Assembly: GCA_016719605.1 (NCBI GenBank)
Contig: JADJYW010000016.1
Span: 131,261 to 195,260, forward strand
Reading direction: 5' to 3'
Source of the DNA: Lewinellaceae bacterium
GTDB lineage: Bacteria > Bacteroidota > Bacteroidia > Chitinophagales > Saprospiraceae
Length of the DNA stretch: 64,000 bases
Below are positions 8,739 through 16,601 of the stretch, one piece after another. The notes under the pieces are model-generated. The model saw only the letters and a list, made by a program, of their open reading frames with translations. It was not told where the DNA came from and ran no database searches. Position numbers and translations under genes: made by a program. The first letter of the stretch is position 1, and every line of letters begins with the position of its first letter.

Positions 8739-9773
8739 ATGGCTTACAGCAACATTCTGGAAACAATCGGCAAAACCCCATTGGTGCAATTGAACAACGT
8801 GGTAGCCGACATACCGGCCACCGTTTATGCCAAACTGGAGGCCTTCAATCCCGGCCTGAGTGCCAAAGACAGAATCGCGCTCCACATCATTGAGCGGGCC
8901 GAACAACTGGGCAAACTCGGCCCCGGCGGTACGGTAGTGGATGCTACCAGCGGTAATACGGGTTTTAGCCTGGCCATGGTGTGCGCACTCAAAGGCTATC
9001 GCTGTGTACTGACGGTGACCAGCAAAATTTCTGAAGATAAACTGAACAACCTGCGCGCCATGGGAGCGGAGGTCATCCTTTGCCCGAAAGACGCCAAACC
9101 CAACGACCCTAATTCCTACTACCGCCGAGCCGAGCAGCTGGCTAAAGACATTCCCGGCGCCTTTTATGCCAACCAAAACTTCAATCCCGATAACAGCGAG
9201 GCCCACTACCTTAGCACCGGCCCCGAAATTTGGGACGAAACCAACGGCCGGGTCACTTGTATCATCGGCAGTGCAAGTACCGGTGGCACGTTGTGTGGCT
9301 CCGCGCGTTATTTGCGGGAACAAAACCCCGGAATAAAGGTCATTGCCGTAGATGCTTATGGCTCCGTGCTCAAAAAATACCACGAAACCGGCGTGTACGA
9401 CGAAAACGAAATCTACTCGTACCGGATCGAAGGCACCGGCAAAAACATCATCCCCGGCAATATTGACTTCGAACTGATTGACCGCTTCGTGAAAGTCACC
9501 GACCGCGACAGCGCCCTGCGCGCCCGCGCTATTGCCCGGCAAGAAGGTATTCTGGCCGGCTACTCCAGCGGTGCAGCCCTGCAATGCCTGCACCAGATCA
9601 AAGCCGAACTGACTGCCGACGATGTCGTTGTGCTCCTTTTCGCCGATCACGGCAGCAAATATGTCAGCAAAATTTTCAACGATGACTGGATGCATGCCGA
9701 AGGTTTTTTGACCGAAAACCCCGAACAACCCGCACCGCTGGTTCATGCCAATAAAGACCAGGTTTTGTGTTGA
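8739..9773 (+). CDS. PLP-dependent cystathionine beta-synthase / cysteine synthase
   Basis: 344 residues from the ATG at 8739, which gives the canonical start YSNILETIGKTPLVQLN; the upstream TTG at 8715 is unlikely. Fold type II PLP enzyme: NPGLSAKDR carries the PLP lysine, ATSGNTGFSLAM is the asparagine loop that holds substrate, and GSASTGGTLCG is the phosphate-binding glycine-rich loop. It joins serine (or O-acetylserine) with a thiol, homocysteine or sulfide, to make cystathionine or cysteine in the cytosol. The length and sequence resemble the cystathionine beta-synthase-like group found in Bacteroidota, but no C-terminal CBS domain pair is present. The next gene, 74 bases downstream, also uses serine. 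Which thiol is preferred cannot be decided from sequence. Confidence 0.9.
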   Translation: MAYSNILETIGKTPLVQLNNVVADIPATVYAKLEAFNPGLSAKDRIALHIIERAEQLGKLGPGGTVVDATSGNTGFSLAMVCALKGYRCVLTVTSKISEDKLNNLRAMGAEVILCPKDAKPNDPNSYYRRAEQLAKDIPGAFYANQNFNPDNSEAHYLSTGPEIWDETNGRVTCIIGSASTGGTLCGSARYLREQNPGIKVIAVDAYGSVLKKYHETGVYDENEIYSYRIEGTGKNIIPGNIDFELIDRFVKVTDRDSALRARAIARQEGILAGYSSGAALQCLHQIKAELTADDVVVLLFADHGSKYVSKIFNDDWMHAEGFLTENPEQPAPLVHANKDQVLC

Positions 9774-9847
9774 AAATCTACACCGGCTGTTTGTTCCAAA
9801 ACGAGCCGGCTACATGCACCATTCTTCATTCATCATAAAAACAAGTC

Positions 9848-11092
9848 GTGGATTTATTCACTCGTATTGTAGAACAGGCCGGCCCGCTCGGCCAATATGC
9901 CGACATGGCCGAAGGCTATTTCATGTTCCCCAAACTGGAAGGCGAACTCGGTAACCGCATGATTTTCCAGGGCAAGGAGGTGGTTTGCTGGAGCATCAAC
10001 AACTACCTCGGACTGGCCAACCACCCCGAGGTGCGCAAAGCCGATGCCGAAAGTGCCGCCCGCTGGGGACTGGCATATCCCATGGGTGCGCGCATGATGA
10101 GCGGCGAAACCAATCAGCACAACAAACTGGAAACAGACCTCGCGCACTTTGTGGGCAAGGAGGCCGGGTACCTGCTCAACTACGGATACCAGGGCATCAT
10201 GTCCGTTATTGATGCGCTGCTCACCCGCCGCGATGTGGTGGTGTACGACGCCGAAAGCCACGCCTGCATCGTGGATGCCGTGCGTATGCACCTCGGAAAA
10301 CGGTTTGCCTTCACCCACAACGACATCGGCAGCCTGCACAAAAACCTGGAACGCGCAGCCAAAATAGTAGCCGAAACCGGAGGCGGTATTCTTGTCATCA
10401 CCGAAGGTGTATTCGGGATGCGGGGCGATCAGGGCAAACTCCGCGAGATCGTGGCGCTGAAAGAACAGTACAACTTCCGCCTGCTGATAGACGATGCGCA
10501 CGGCTTCGGGATGCTGGGCAAAACCGGCGCCGGCGCCGCCGAAGAACAAGGCGTAACCGACGACGTGGACCTCTACTTCAGCACTTTTGCCAAAAGCATG
10601 GCCCTGATCGGAGCGTTTATCGCCGGGCCAAAGGATATTATCCGCTTCCTGCGCTACAACATGCGCTCCCAGATTTTTGCCAAATCGCTGCCCATGCCCA
10701 TCGTGGAGGGCGCCATCAAGCGCTTCGAATTGCTCCGAACCAAACCCGAACTGCGCGAAAAACTCTGGGAAAACGTGCGCGCCCTGCAAGGCGGCCTGCG
10801 CGAACGCGGCTTCAACATTGGCGACACCAACACCTGCGTCACCCCGGTGTACATGCAAAGCGAAGTATCGGAAGCCACCGCGCTCGTTCGCGACATGCGC
10901 GAAAACTACGGCGTGTTCTGCTCCATCGTCGTGTATCCGGTGATCCCCAAAGGCATGGTCATTCTGCGACTCATCCCCACGGCCGCACATACGGAGGAAG
11001 ACATCCGCATCACGCTGGATGCCTTTTCGGCAGTCCGGAAAAAAATGGAGGACGGGGTGTACCGGAGCGCAACCGCCGCACAAGTGGGCTAA
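9848..11092 (+). CDS. spt: Serine palmitoyltransferase-like alpha-oxoamine synthase
   Basis: 414 residues, starting with GTG at 9848. PLP fold type I enzyme of the alpha-oxoamine synthase family: WSINNYLGLANHP near the N-terminus, YDAESHACIVDA with the histidine that stacks on PLP, LLIDDAHGFGMLG with the PLP-binding Asp, and FSTFAKSMALIGAF with the Schiff-base lysine. Family members condense an amino acid with an acyl-CoA: KBL (glycine), BioF (alanine) or SPT (serine). The TFAKSMA motif and overall pattern match the Bacteroidota SPT group that starts sphingolipid synthesis (serine plus palmitoyl-CoA to 3-ketodihydrosphingosine). Psd at 12.8 kb is another serine-lipid enzyme nearby. BioF or KBL activity remains possible. 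Confidence 0.8.
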   Translation: MDLFTRIVEQAGPLGQYADMAEGYFMFPKLEGELGNRMIFQGKEVVCWSINNYLGLANHPEVRKADAESAARWGLAYPMGARMMSGETNQHNKLETDLAHFVGKEAGYLLNYGYQGIMSVIDALLTRRDVVVYDAESHACIVDAVRMHLGKRFAFTHNDIGSLHKNLERAAKIVAETGGGILVITEGVFGMRGDQGKLREIVALKEQYNFRLLIDDAHGFGMLGKTGAGAAEEQGVTDDVDLYFSTFAKSMALIGAFIAGPKDIIRFLRYNMRSQIFAKSLPMPIVEGAIKRFELLRTKPELREKLWENVRALQGGLRERGFNIGDTNTCVTPVYMQSEVSEATALVRDMRENYGVFCSIVVYPVIPKGMVILRLIPTAAHTEEDIRITLDAFSAVRKKMEDGVYRSATAAQVG

Positions 11093-11118
11093 AACGTGTT
11101 CGCGGAAACCAGTCAACT

Positions 11119-11156
11119 AAAAGAGGCTCGTGGAAACTACTCCGCGAGCCTCTTTT
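11119..11156. terminator. Bidirectional intrinsic terminator
   Basis: 16-base arms (11119-11134 and 11141-11156) with one G-U pair and a six-base loop, A-run on the left and T-run on the right. It lies between the convergent spt-like gene and lysS and can terminate both. Confidence 0.85.
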
Positions 11157-11171
11157 TTCTTTTTACACCTG

Positions 11172-12710
11172 CTAAGTCGTGGGTGCCTCCGGCCGCATCT
11201 GCGGGAAAAACAATACTTCCTGGATGCTCGTCTGCCCGGTGAACAACATAGCCAGCCGGTCTATGCCGAAGCCGATGCCTCCCGTGGGCGGCATGCCGTA
11301 CTCCAGCGCCCGCAGGAAATCCTCATCCATGGCCATGGCTTCTTCATCGCCGCGAGCAGCGAGACTGAGCTGATCTTCGAAGCGCTCGCGCTGGTCGAGC
11401 GGGTCATTGAGTTCCGAATAGGCGTTGGCGACCTCTTTGCCATTGACAAAAAGTTCGAAACGCTCCACCAGACCCGGTTTGCTGCGGTGCTTCTTGGTGA
11501 GCGGCGACATTTCCACGGGGTAGTCTATCAAAAACGTCGGCTGGATCAGGTGGCGCTCTACTTTTTCCCCGAAAATCTCGTCAATCAATTTCGCCTTGCC
11601 CATGCTGGCGTCTATCTCGATGTGCTCCCGGCTGCAATAGGTGCGCAGTTCCTGCTCCGTAGCCGTTTCCACGTTCAGGCCGGTGTACTGATGGATGGCA
11701 TCAAACATCGTAAGGCGGGTGTACGGCCCGGCAAAATCGAGGGTATGCTCGCCAAAAGACACCAGCGCCGAGCCGTCGGTACTCAGGGCGCGGGCTACGC
11801 GTTCGAGCATTTGCTCGGTCACGTCCATCATCCAGTTGTAGTCCTTGTAGGCCACATAAAATTCGAGTGCGGTGAATTCCGGGTTGTGCGTGCGGTCCAT
11901 GCCCTCGTTGCGGAACATTTTGGCAAATTCATACACCCCGTCGAAGCCGGCCACGATGAGCCGTTTCAGGTACAACTCATTGGCTATCCGCAGGTACAAC
12001 TGCATATCCAGCGTGTTGTGGTGGGTCACAAACGGACGTGCCGCCGCGCCGCCATGAATAGGCTGCAAAATGGGGGTTTCCACTTCGAGCAAACCCAGGT
12101 CATCCAGGTAGTTCCGCATGGTGCGGATCATTTTGCTGCGCTTGATAAAAATCTGGCGGAGCTCCGGGTTCACCGTCAGGTCCACATAGCGCATCCGGTA
12201 GCGCTGCTCCGGGTCGGTGAATGCATCGTAAATATGCCCCTCGGCATCGCGCTTCACGATGGGCAACGGGCGCAGGCTTTTGGATAGAAATTTCAGTTCC
12301 TGCACATGCACCGACACTTCGCCGGTTTTGGTGATGAAAGCGAAACCGCGCACTCCGATATAGTCGCCGAGGTCGAGCAGTTTTTTTATGGCGACATCAA
12401 AAAAAGTGAAATCCTCGCCCTGCCCGAATTCGTCGCGGCGCAAGTACAGCTGGATACGTCCGCTGCTGTCCTGCAAATTCATAAACAACGCTTTGCCCGC
12501 CTCGCGCGTGGCCATGACGCGGCCGGCGAGGGCAACCTCCTGAAAATTGAGGCGGTTTTTGGAACCGTCTTCCAGCACTTCTTCCGAATAGTTGGCACTA
12601 ATGTCGGCTGCAAAAGCCGTCACCTCGAACATCTCGGCCGGGTAGGGATCAATGCCGAGTTCGCGCAATTTTTGCAGCGATTCGCGGCGCAATAGTTCTT
12701 GTTCCGTCAT
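11172..12710 (-). CDS. lysS: Lysyl-tRNA synthetase, class II
   Basis: 512 residues, standard length. An N-terminal OB-fold anticodon-binding domain (about 50-165, GRVMATREAGKALFMNLQD) is followed by the class II catalytic domain. Motif 2 is FRNEGMDRTHNPEFTALEFY and motif 3 is GGIGFGIDRLAMLFTGQ. It charges tRNA-Lys in the cytosol and is essential. ATG start at 12710; a 27-base-arm dyad lies directly upstream, between it and psd. Confidence 0.97.
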   Translation of the reverse strand: MTEQELLRRESLQKLRELGIDPYPAEMFEVTAFAADISANYSEEVLEDGSKNRLNFQEVALAGRVMATREAGKALFMNLQDSSGRIQLYLRRDEFGQGEDFTFFDVAIKKLLDLGDYIGVRGFAFITKTGEVSVHVQELKFLSKSLRPLPIVKRDAEGHIYDAFTDPEQRYRMRYVDLTVNPELRQIFIKRSKMIRTMRNYLDDLGLLEVETPILQPIHGGAAARPFVTHHNTLDMQLYLRIANELYLKRLIVAGFDGVYEFAKMFRNEGMDRTHNPEFTALEFYVAYKDYNWMMDVTEQMLERVARALSTDGSALVSFGEHTLDFAGPYTRLTMFDAIHQYTGLNVETATEQELRTYCSREHIEIDASMGKAKLIDEIFGEKVERHLIQPTFLIDYPVEMSPLTKKHRSKPGLVERFELFVNGKEVANAYSELNDPLDQRERFEDQLSLAARGDEEAMAMDEDFLRALEYGMPPTGGIGFGIDRLAMLFTGQTSIQEVLFFPQMRPEAPTT

Positions 12711-12718
12711 ATTTTATT

Positions 12719-12798
12719 GATTCGATTGGTCCGAATGATTCGATTACTTCAATTGGCCGCTCGATCAAAATAATCGAATCAATCGGACCAATCGAATC
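12719..12798. repeat. Long dyad of GATTCGATT units between psd and lysS
   Basis: Arms of 27 bases (12719-12745 and 12772-12798) match at 26 positions around a 26-base centre. Each arm is made of repeated GATTCGATT/GGTCCGA units. It fills the gap between the psd stop and the lysS start on the same strand and ends nine bases from the lysS start codon, so a transcript crossing from psd would fold just before lysS. Confidence 0.8.
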
Positions 12799-12805
12799 AA
12801 TCGAA

Positions 12806-13498
12806 TCAATTGGGAAGTTTGGCAATTACGTCCAGGTTTCCGCGCACCTGCTGGTCCATGGCCACCTCGATTTTGGTGTTAATGGGCAGGAACAGGTCCA
12901 CCCGGGAACCGAATTTGATGAACCCCATGTCTTCGCCCTGTTCCACTTCCTGGCCTTCTTCCACATACCATTTAATACGTTTGGCCACGGCTCCCGCGAT
13001 CTGGCGCATCAGGATTTGGCCGGCGCCCGTATCGTACACCACCGTCGTGCGTTCGTTTTCGGTGCTGCTCTTGGGGTGCCACGCCACGAGATACTTGCCC
13101 TCGTGGTACCGAAAGTATCGCACGATTCCGCTCACGGGGTTGCGGTTTACATGCACATTGAGCGGCGACATGAAGATGGACACCTGCAAACGTTTGTCCT
13201 TAAAATACTCGGGTTCATGCACCTCCTCGATCACACAAATCCGACCATCGGCAGGGGCATACACCAACAGGTTGTCCTTAACCGGGATAACGCGCACCGG
13301 GTTCCGAAAAAACTGAACCACCAGCACATAAAGAATCAGAGACAGTACCAGCACCGGCCAGAAGTACAGCGAGCCGAGCATCCGAAGGGCTGTATTCAGC
13401 AACAACAGAAAAAGACCGACGGCCAACAAAATCGCAAAACCTTCCTTGTGCAGACGAATGAACATATCCATATCTTTTTTCGGCGCGAAGGTCGCCAT
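12806..13498 (-). CDS. psd: Phosphatidylserine decarboxylase proenzyme
   Basis: 230 residues from the ATG at 13498 (a TTG nine bases upstream is less likely). This is the short (PSD-A/archaeal-like) form: two membrane segments (about 15-60, FAILLAVGLFLLLLNTAL and FWPVLVLSLILYVLVVQFF), the FFRNP motif, then the decarboxylase domain. The self-cleavage motif is GFIKFGSRVDLFLP; cleavage between Gly and Ser makes the pyruvoyl cofactor. It converts phosphatidylserine to phosphatidylethanolamine in the inner membrane. No pssA is adjacent. The divergent psd-asd region carries the most striking tandem repeat in the window. Confidence 0.95.
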   Translation of the reverse strand: MATFAPKKDMDMFIRLHKEGFAILLAVGLFLLLLNTALRMLGSLYFWPVLVLSLILYVLVVQFFRNPVRVIPVKDNLLVYAPADGRICVIEEVHEPEYFKDKRLQVSIFMSPLNVHVNRNPVSGIVRYFRYHEGKYLVAWHPKSSTENERTTVVYDTGAGQILMRQIAGAVAKRIKWYVEEGQEVEQGEDMGFIKFGSRVDLFLPINTKIEVAMDQQVRGNLDVIAKLPN

Positions 13499-13539
13499 TT
13501 CAACCAATTTCTTCTACCCGGTATCCTGTTTTTGCACCA

Positions 13540-13547
13540 TACCTTTG
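13540..13547 (+). promoter_or_regulatory. Putative -7 promoter element (TACCTTTG) for asd
   Basis: Exact TAnnTTTG match followed by CG, located just before the repeat region. If used, the asd transcript would have a leader of about 180 bases containing the complete inverted repeat. Confidence 0.45.
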
Positions 13548-13552
13548 CGTAT

Positions 13553-13730
13553 TCAAGGTTGGAGGGTTGTTAGAGGGTTGGAAGGTTAGAAGGTTGGAAG
13601 GTTAGAAGGTTAGAAGGTTGCTCGTTAGATTACACAAGCATGGCAACCTTCTAACCTTCTAACCTTCTAACCTTCTAACCTTCTAACCTTCCAACCTTCC
13701 AACCCTCCAACCTTCTAACTATTCAACATT
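13553..13730. repeat. Inverted array of 7-8 bp tandem repeats between psd and asd
   Basis: The left half (about 13555-13622) is a run of GGTTGGA/GGTTAGA units and the right half (about 13645-13722) a run of AACCTTCT/AACCTTCC units, separated by about 22 unrelated bases. The halves are complementary and can form a long stem. In both directions the coding strand is nearly free of G: the minus strand leads into psd and the plus strand into asd, whose ATG comes 12 bases after the last unit. Confidence 0.9.
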
Positions 13731-13733
13731 AAA

Positions 13734-14765
13734 ATGAAAGTAGCCGTCGTTGGTGCCACCGGCTTGGTAGGCACAAAAATGCTTCAGGTGCTCGAAGAGC
13801 GCAATTTTCCCATCACCCGGCTCATCCCGGTCGCGTCGGAGCGCTCGGTAGGCAAAACGATCAGGTTTCGCGGAAAGCGTTACAAGATCGTGAGTATGAC
13901 CGATGCCATTCGGAAAAAACCGGACGTAGCCATTTTCAGTGCCGGGGGCAGCACCTCCAAGGAATGGGCGCCCCGGTTCGCCGAGGTCGGTACCGTTGTC
14001 ATTGACAACTCCAGTGCCTGGCGGATGGACCCCGACAAAAAATTAGTGGTACCGGAAGTAAACGCCCATGTCTTGACCAAAAAAGACAAAATTATCGCCA
14101 ATCCGAACTGCTCTACCATCCAGATGGTTGTGGCGCTCAAACCCCTGCACGACCGCTACACCATCAAACGTGTGGTGGTGAGCACCTACCAGTCGGTTAC
14201 CGGTACCGGAGTGAAAGCCGTCACCCAGTTGATGAACGAGCGTAAGGGAAAACCCGGCGAGCGGGCCTATCCGTATGCCATTGACCTGAATCTGCTGCCG
14301 CACGTTGATGTATTTCTCGAAAACGGCTACACCAGAGAGGAGATGAAAATGGTGCTCGAAACCCAAAAAATCATGGGCGACGACAGTATCCGGCTCACGG
14401 CCACCACCGTGCGCGTACCCGTGCTGGGCGGCCACTCGGAGGCTGTCAATGTGGAGTTTGAACGGGATTTCGACCTGACCGAGGTGCGCAGCCTGCTCGA
14501 AAAAGCCCCCGGGGTAGTGGTGGTGGACGATCCAGCCAAACTCGAATACCCCATGCCGCTCCATGCGCATGACAAAGACGAGGTGTTTGTGGGGCGTTTG
14601 CGCCGCGACGAAAGCCAGCCCAATACCCTGAACATCTGGATCGTGTCGGACAACCTGCGCAAAGGCGCCGCCACCAATGCCGTACAAATTGCAGAATACT
14701 TGCTGGAACAGGGAATTTTGAAACAAAAACGCCCAAAAACACAAAAACAAACCGGTACAACCTAA
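13734..14765 (+). CDS. asd: Aspartate-semialdehyde dehydrogenase
   Basis: 343 residues. It reduces beta-aspartyl phosphate to aspartate semialdehyde with NADPH, the branch point to lysine/diaminopimelate, threonine and methionine. The N-terminal nucleotide-binding loop is GATGLVGTKMLQVLEE; the catalytic Cys lies in NPNCSTIQMV; the conserved His in GGHSEAVNVEF. The C-terminus ends in a Lys/Gln/Thr-rich tail (about 330-343), slightly longer than usual. Its leader carries the G-depleted repeat. Seventy-seven bases downstream begins a coiled-coil protein in the same direction. Confidence 0.96.
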   Translation: MKVAVVGATGLVGTKMLQVLEERNFPITRLIPVASERSVGKTIRFRGKRYKIVSMTDAIRKKPDVAIFSAGGSTSKEWAPRFAEVGTVVIDNSSAWRMDPDKKLVVPEVNAHVLTKKDKIIANPNCSTIQMVVALKPLHDRYTIKRVVVSTYQSVTGTGVKAVTQLMNERKGKPGERAYPYAIDLNLLPHVDVFLENGYTREEMKMVLETQKIMGDDSIRLTATTVRVPVLGGHSEAVNVEFERDFDLTEVRSLLEKAPGVVVVDDPAKLEYPMPLHAHDKDEVFVGRLRRDESQPNTLNIWIVSDNLRKGAATNAVQIAEYLLEQGILKQKRPKTQKQTGTT

Positions 14766-14842
14766 TTTTGCCCCCTCGAAATCACGCCGGGCAAAGACCG
14801 CCCGGTCAAAACTGTAAACCGTACACCGCACACCGCACAGCA

Positions 14843-16489
14843 ATGAAGAACAAGATCGTAGTTTGGGGAACCAACGCAGAAAATGAGAAAGTCCTGATCG
14901 CACTGGAACTCAAGTCGGAAGAAAACAAAGTGCTGCTTTACACCTTCCCGGAATCGGTAGCCACCGAAGAGTTTTTCAACAAAATGATGACTGACTGGAA
15001 GAACGGCACCGACTTCGAACTCCCGGCAGAACACACCGTCCTGGAGCGCGAACTGAGCGTTACCGAAAATTTGCTCCCCGATGATCTCAAAGCCGAGGAT
15101 CGCAGTGGCCTCATCCAGCGTGCACAAACCGAATGGCACTTCGCCGTGCTATCGTCCAAATTGCACCAGGCTTACCTGCAGGAACTGGCCGATTTCAAGG
15201 AAAAAGTACAAGAACTCCAAACATACGACGCCCCGCTTTGGGACAGTCTCCGCGGCTTCTGGGACAAGGTGCAAGAACAAGCCCGCGAACGCAACCTGTT
15301 CCGGAACCACGCCGACAGCCTGCGCGACAATATCAATGTCCTGTTTGACGACATGAAAAAACTGCGCGCCAAAGTGCAGGACGAATTCATGTCCGGCTCG
15401 CAGTCGGTCTTCGACGAATTCATTGCCAAACTGGAAGACGTGGAACAGCGCGTCGCCGCCGGCGGCTCCCGGATGAACGCCGTGTTTGACGACCTCAAAA
15501 ATCTGCAGCGCCGCTACCGCGAAGCCAAAATGAGCAACGAACACCGGAACAAACTCTGGGATCGCCTCGATAAGGCTTTCAAAAAAGCCAAGGAGCGCCG
15601 TTTCGGCCCCGGCGCCAACGAAGGCTCCCTCGTCGAACGCCACGAGCGCCGCATTGCCGGCCTGCGCGATGCTATCCGCCGCATGGAAGACAGTATGCGT
15701 CGCGACGAAGAGGAACTCAATTTCCAAAAGAAAAAAGTAGCCGCCACGGAAGGCCAACTCGAAGCGCAAATCCGCAGCGCCAAGATCAAAATGATCGAAG
15801 AGCGCGTGCACTCCAAGCGCGAAAAACTGGACGAGATGAATGCTACCCGCGCTGATGTGGAACGCCAGGTCAATATAGCCAAGGAAAAAGAGGGCAAGCG
15901 CCAGGAAAAAGAGGCCGACCGCAAAAAATTTGAAGAGGCCAAAGCCGCTGCCAAAAAGGAAATTGCAGAAAAAATAGCCGCTTCTCAAGGCGACGCCGAG
16001 GCAACTCCGCCCACGCCGGAACCGGATAGCACTTCAGAGGAACAGCCCGCAGAAAAAGACAAAGACAATGCCTTTGACGTGGCCGGCAAAATTCTGGGCG
16101 AATCCATTGAAGATATGATGGACAGCGTCTTGGCCGTCGGCAAAGTACTCAGCAAAAAAGCCGGCGACTTGATCGAAGACGCCGTCGAAAAGGCCGATAA
16201 TTTGATGGAAGACATCGTGGAAAAAGTCGAAGATGCCGCCGATGCCATAACGGAAAAACGCGAGAAAGCAACCAAGGCGCGCAAAGCCAAAGATGCCGAA
16301 GCGGAAGCCCCGGCGCCCGAAGCGGAAACGACTGAAACCGCCGACGTAACCGCCGCAGAAGCCCCGGCGCCTGAAGCGGAAACGACAGCGCCCACCGAAG
16401 AGACGCCCGACGCCGAAGCGCAGAAAACGCGGAAAAAGGCAACCAAAAAGGTTGTTGCCGAGGACGATACGGAAGCGAAAGACGCCTGA
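14843..16489 (+). CDS. Large charged coiled-coil protein with Ala/Glu/Lys-rich tail
   Basis: 548 residues from the ATG at 14843; the longer open frame begins in the asd intergenic region. Residues about 1-75 form a small folded domain (KIVVWGTNAENEKVLIALEL), then helices through about 400 with strong heptad character and segments such as NKLWDRLDKAFKKAKERRFG that recall DUF349 proteins. The last ~150 residues are low complexity, rich in Ala, Glu, Pro and Lys, with two near-identical EAPAPEAETT blocks and a basic end (KTRKKATKKVV) like histone-H1-type or DNA-binding tails. No signal peptide or membrane span, so cytosolic. The DUF349 link is tentative and function is unknown. A perfect terminator follows 25 bases after the stop. 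Confidence 0.75.
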   Translation: MKNKIVVWGTNAENEKVLIALELKSEENKVLLYTFPESVATEEFFNKMMTDWKNGTDFELPAEHTVLERELSVTENLLPDDLKAEDRSGLIQRAQTEWHFAVLSSKLHQAYLQELADFKEKVQELQTYDAPLWDSLRGFWDKVQEQARERNLFRNHADSLRDNINVLFDDMKKLRAKVQDEFMSGSQSVFDEFIAKLEDVEQRVAAGGSRMNAVFDDLKNLQRRYREAKMSNEHRNKLWDRLDKAFKKAKERRFGPGANEGSLVERHERRIAGLRDAIRRMEDSMRRDEEELNFQKKKVAATEGQLEAQIRSAKIKMIEERVHSKREKLDEMNATRADVERQVNIAKEKEGKRQEKEADRKKFEEAKAAAKKEIAEKIAASQGDAEATPPTPEPDSTSEEQPAEKDKDNAFDVAGKILGESIEDMMDSVLAVGKVLSKKAGDLIEDAVEKADNLMEDIVEKVEDAADAITEKREKATKARKAKDAEAEAPAPEAETTETADVTAAEAPAPEAETTAPTEETPDAEAQKTRKKATKKVVAEDDTEAKDA

Positions 16490-16514
16490 TTTTCCGGGGT
16501 TTTGCAGAAACTCA

Positions 16515-16558
16515 AAAAAAGAGACCCGCAGCGAGCAATCGCTGCGGGTCTCTTTTTT
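16515..16558. terminator. Perfect 20-bp bidirectional terminator with GCAA tetraloop
   Basis: Arms 16515-16534 and 16539-16558 are perfectly complementary, six A on the left, six T on the right, closed by a GNRA-type GCAA loop. It separates the convergent coiled-coil gene and dipeptidase gene. Confidence 0.93.
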
Positions 16559-16601
16559 AAATATTCAGCGGGTTAAAACCCGCCACTACTTACCCCTTTG
16601 C
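16559..16601. repeat. Copy 1 of the GCGGGTTAAAACCCGC extragenic dyad
   Basis: A small palindrome flanked by AATATTCA on the left and CACTAC on the right. The same arrangement recurs at 55126-55160, and a related copy in the opposite orientation at 58584-58613. Its right part overlaps the 3' end of the dipeptidase gene. Confidence 0.7.

Noticed and set aside
8571..9746. Long minus-strand open frame (391 codons) opposite the cystathionine/cysteine synthase gene
   Set aside because: Its translation is low-similarity, Gly/Phe/Val-rich shadow sequence; the plus strand has all catalytic motifs.
9854..11116. 420-codon minus-strand frame opposite the serine palmitoyltransferase-like gene
   Set aside because: Shadow of a high-GC gene; no domain signatures, while the plus strand is a complete PLP enzyme.
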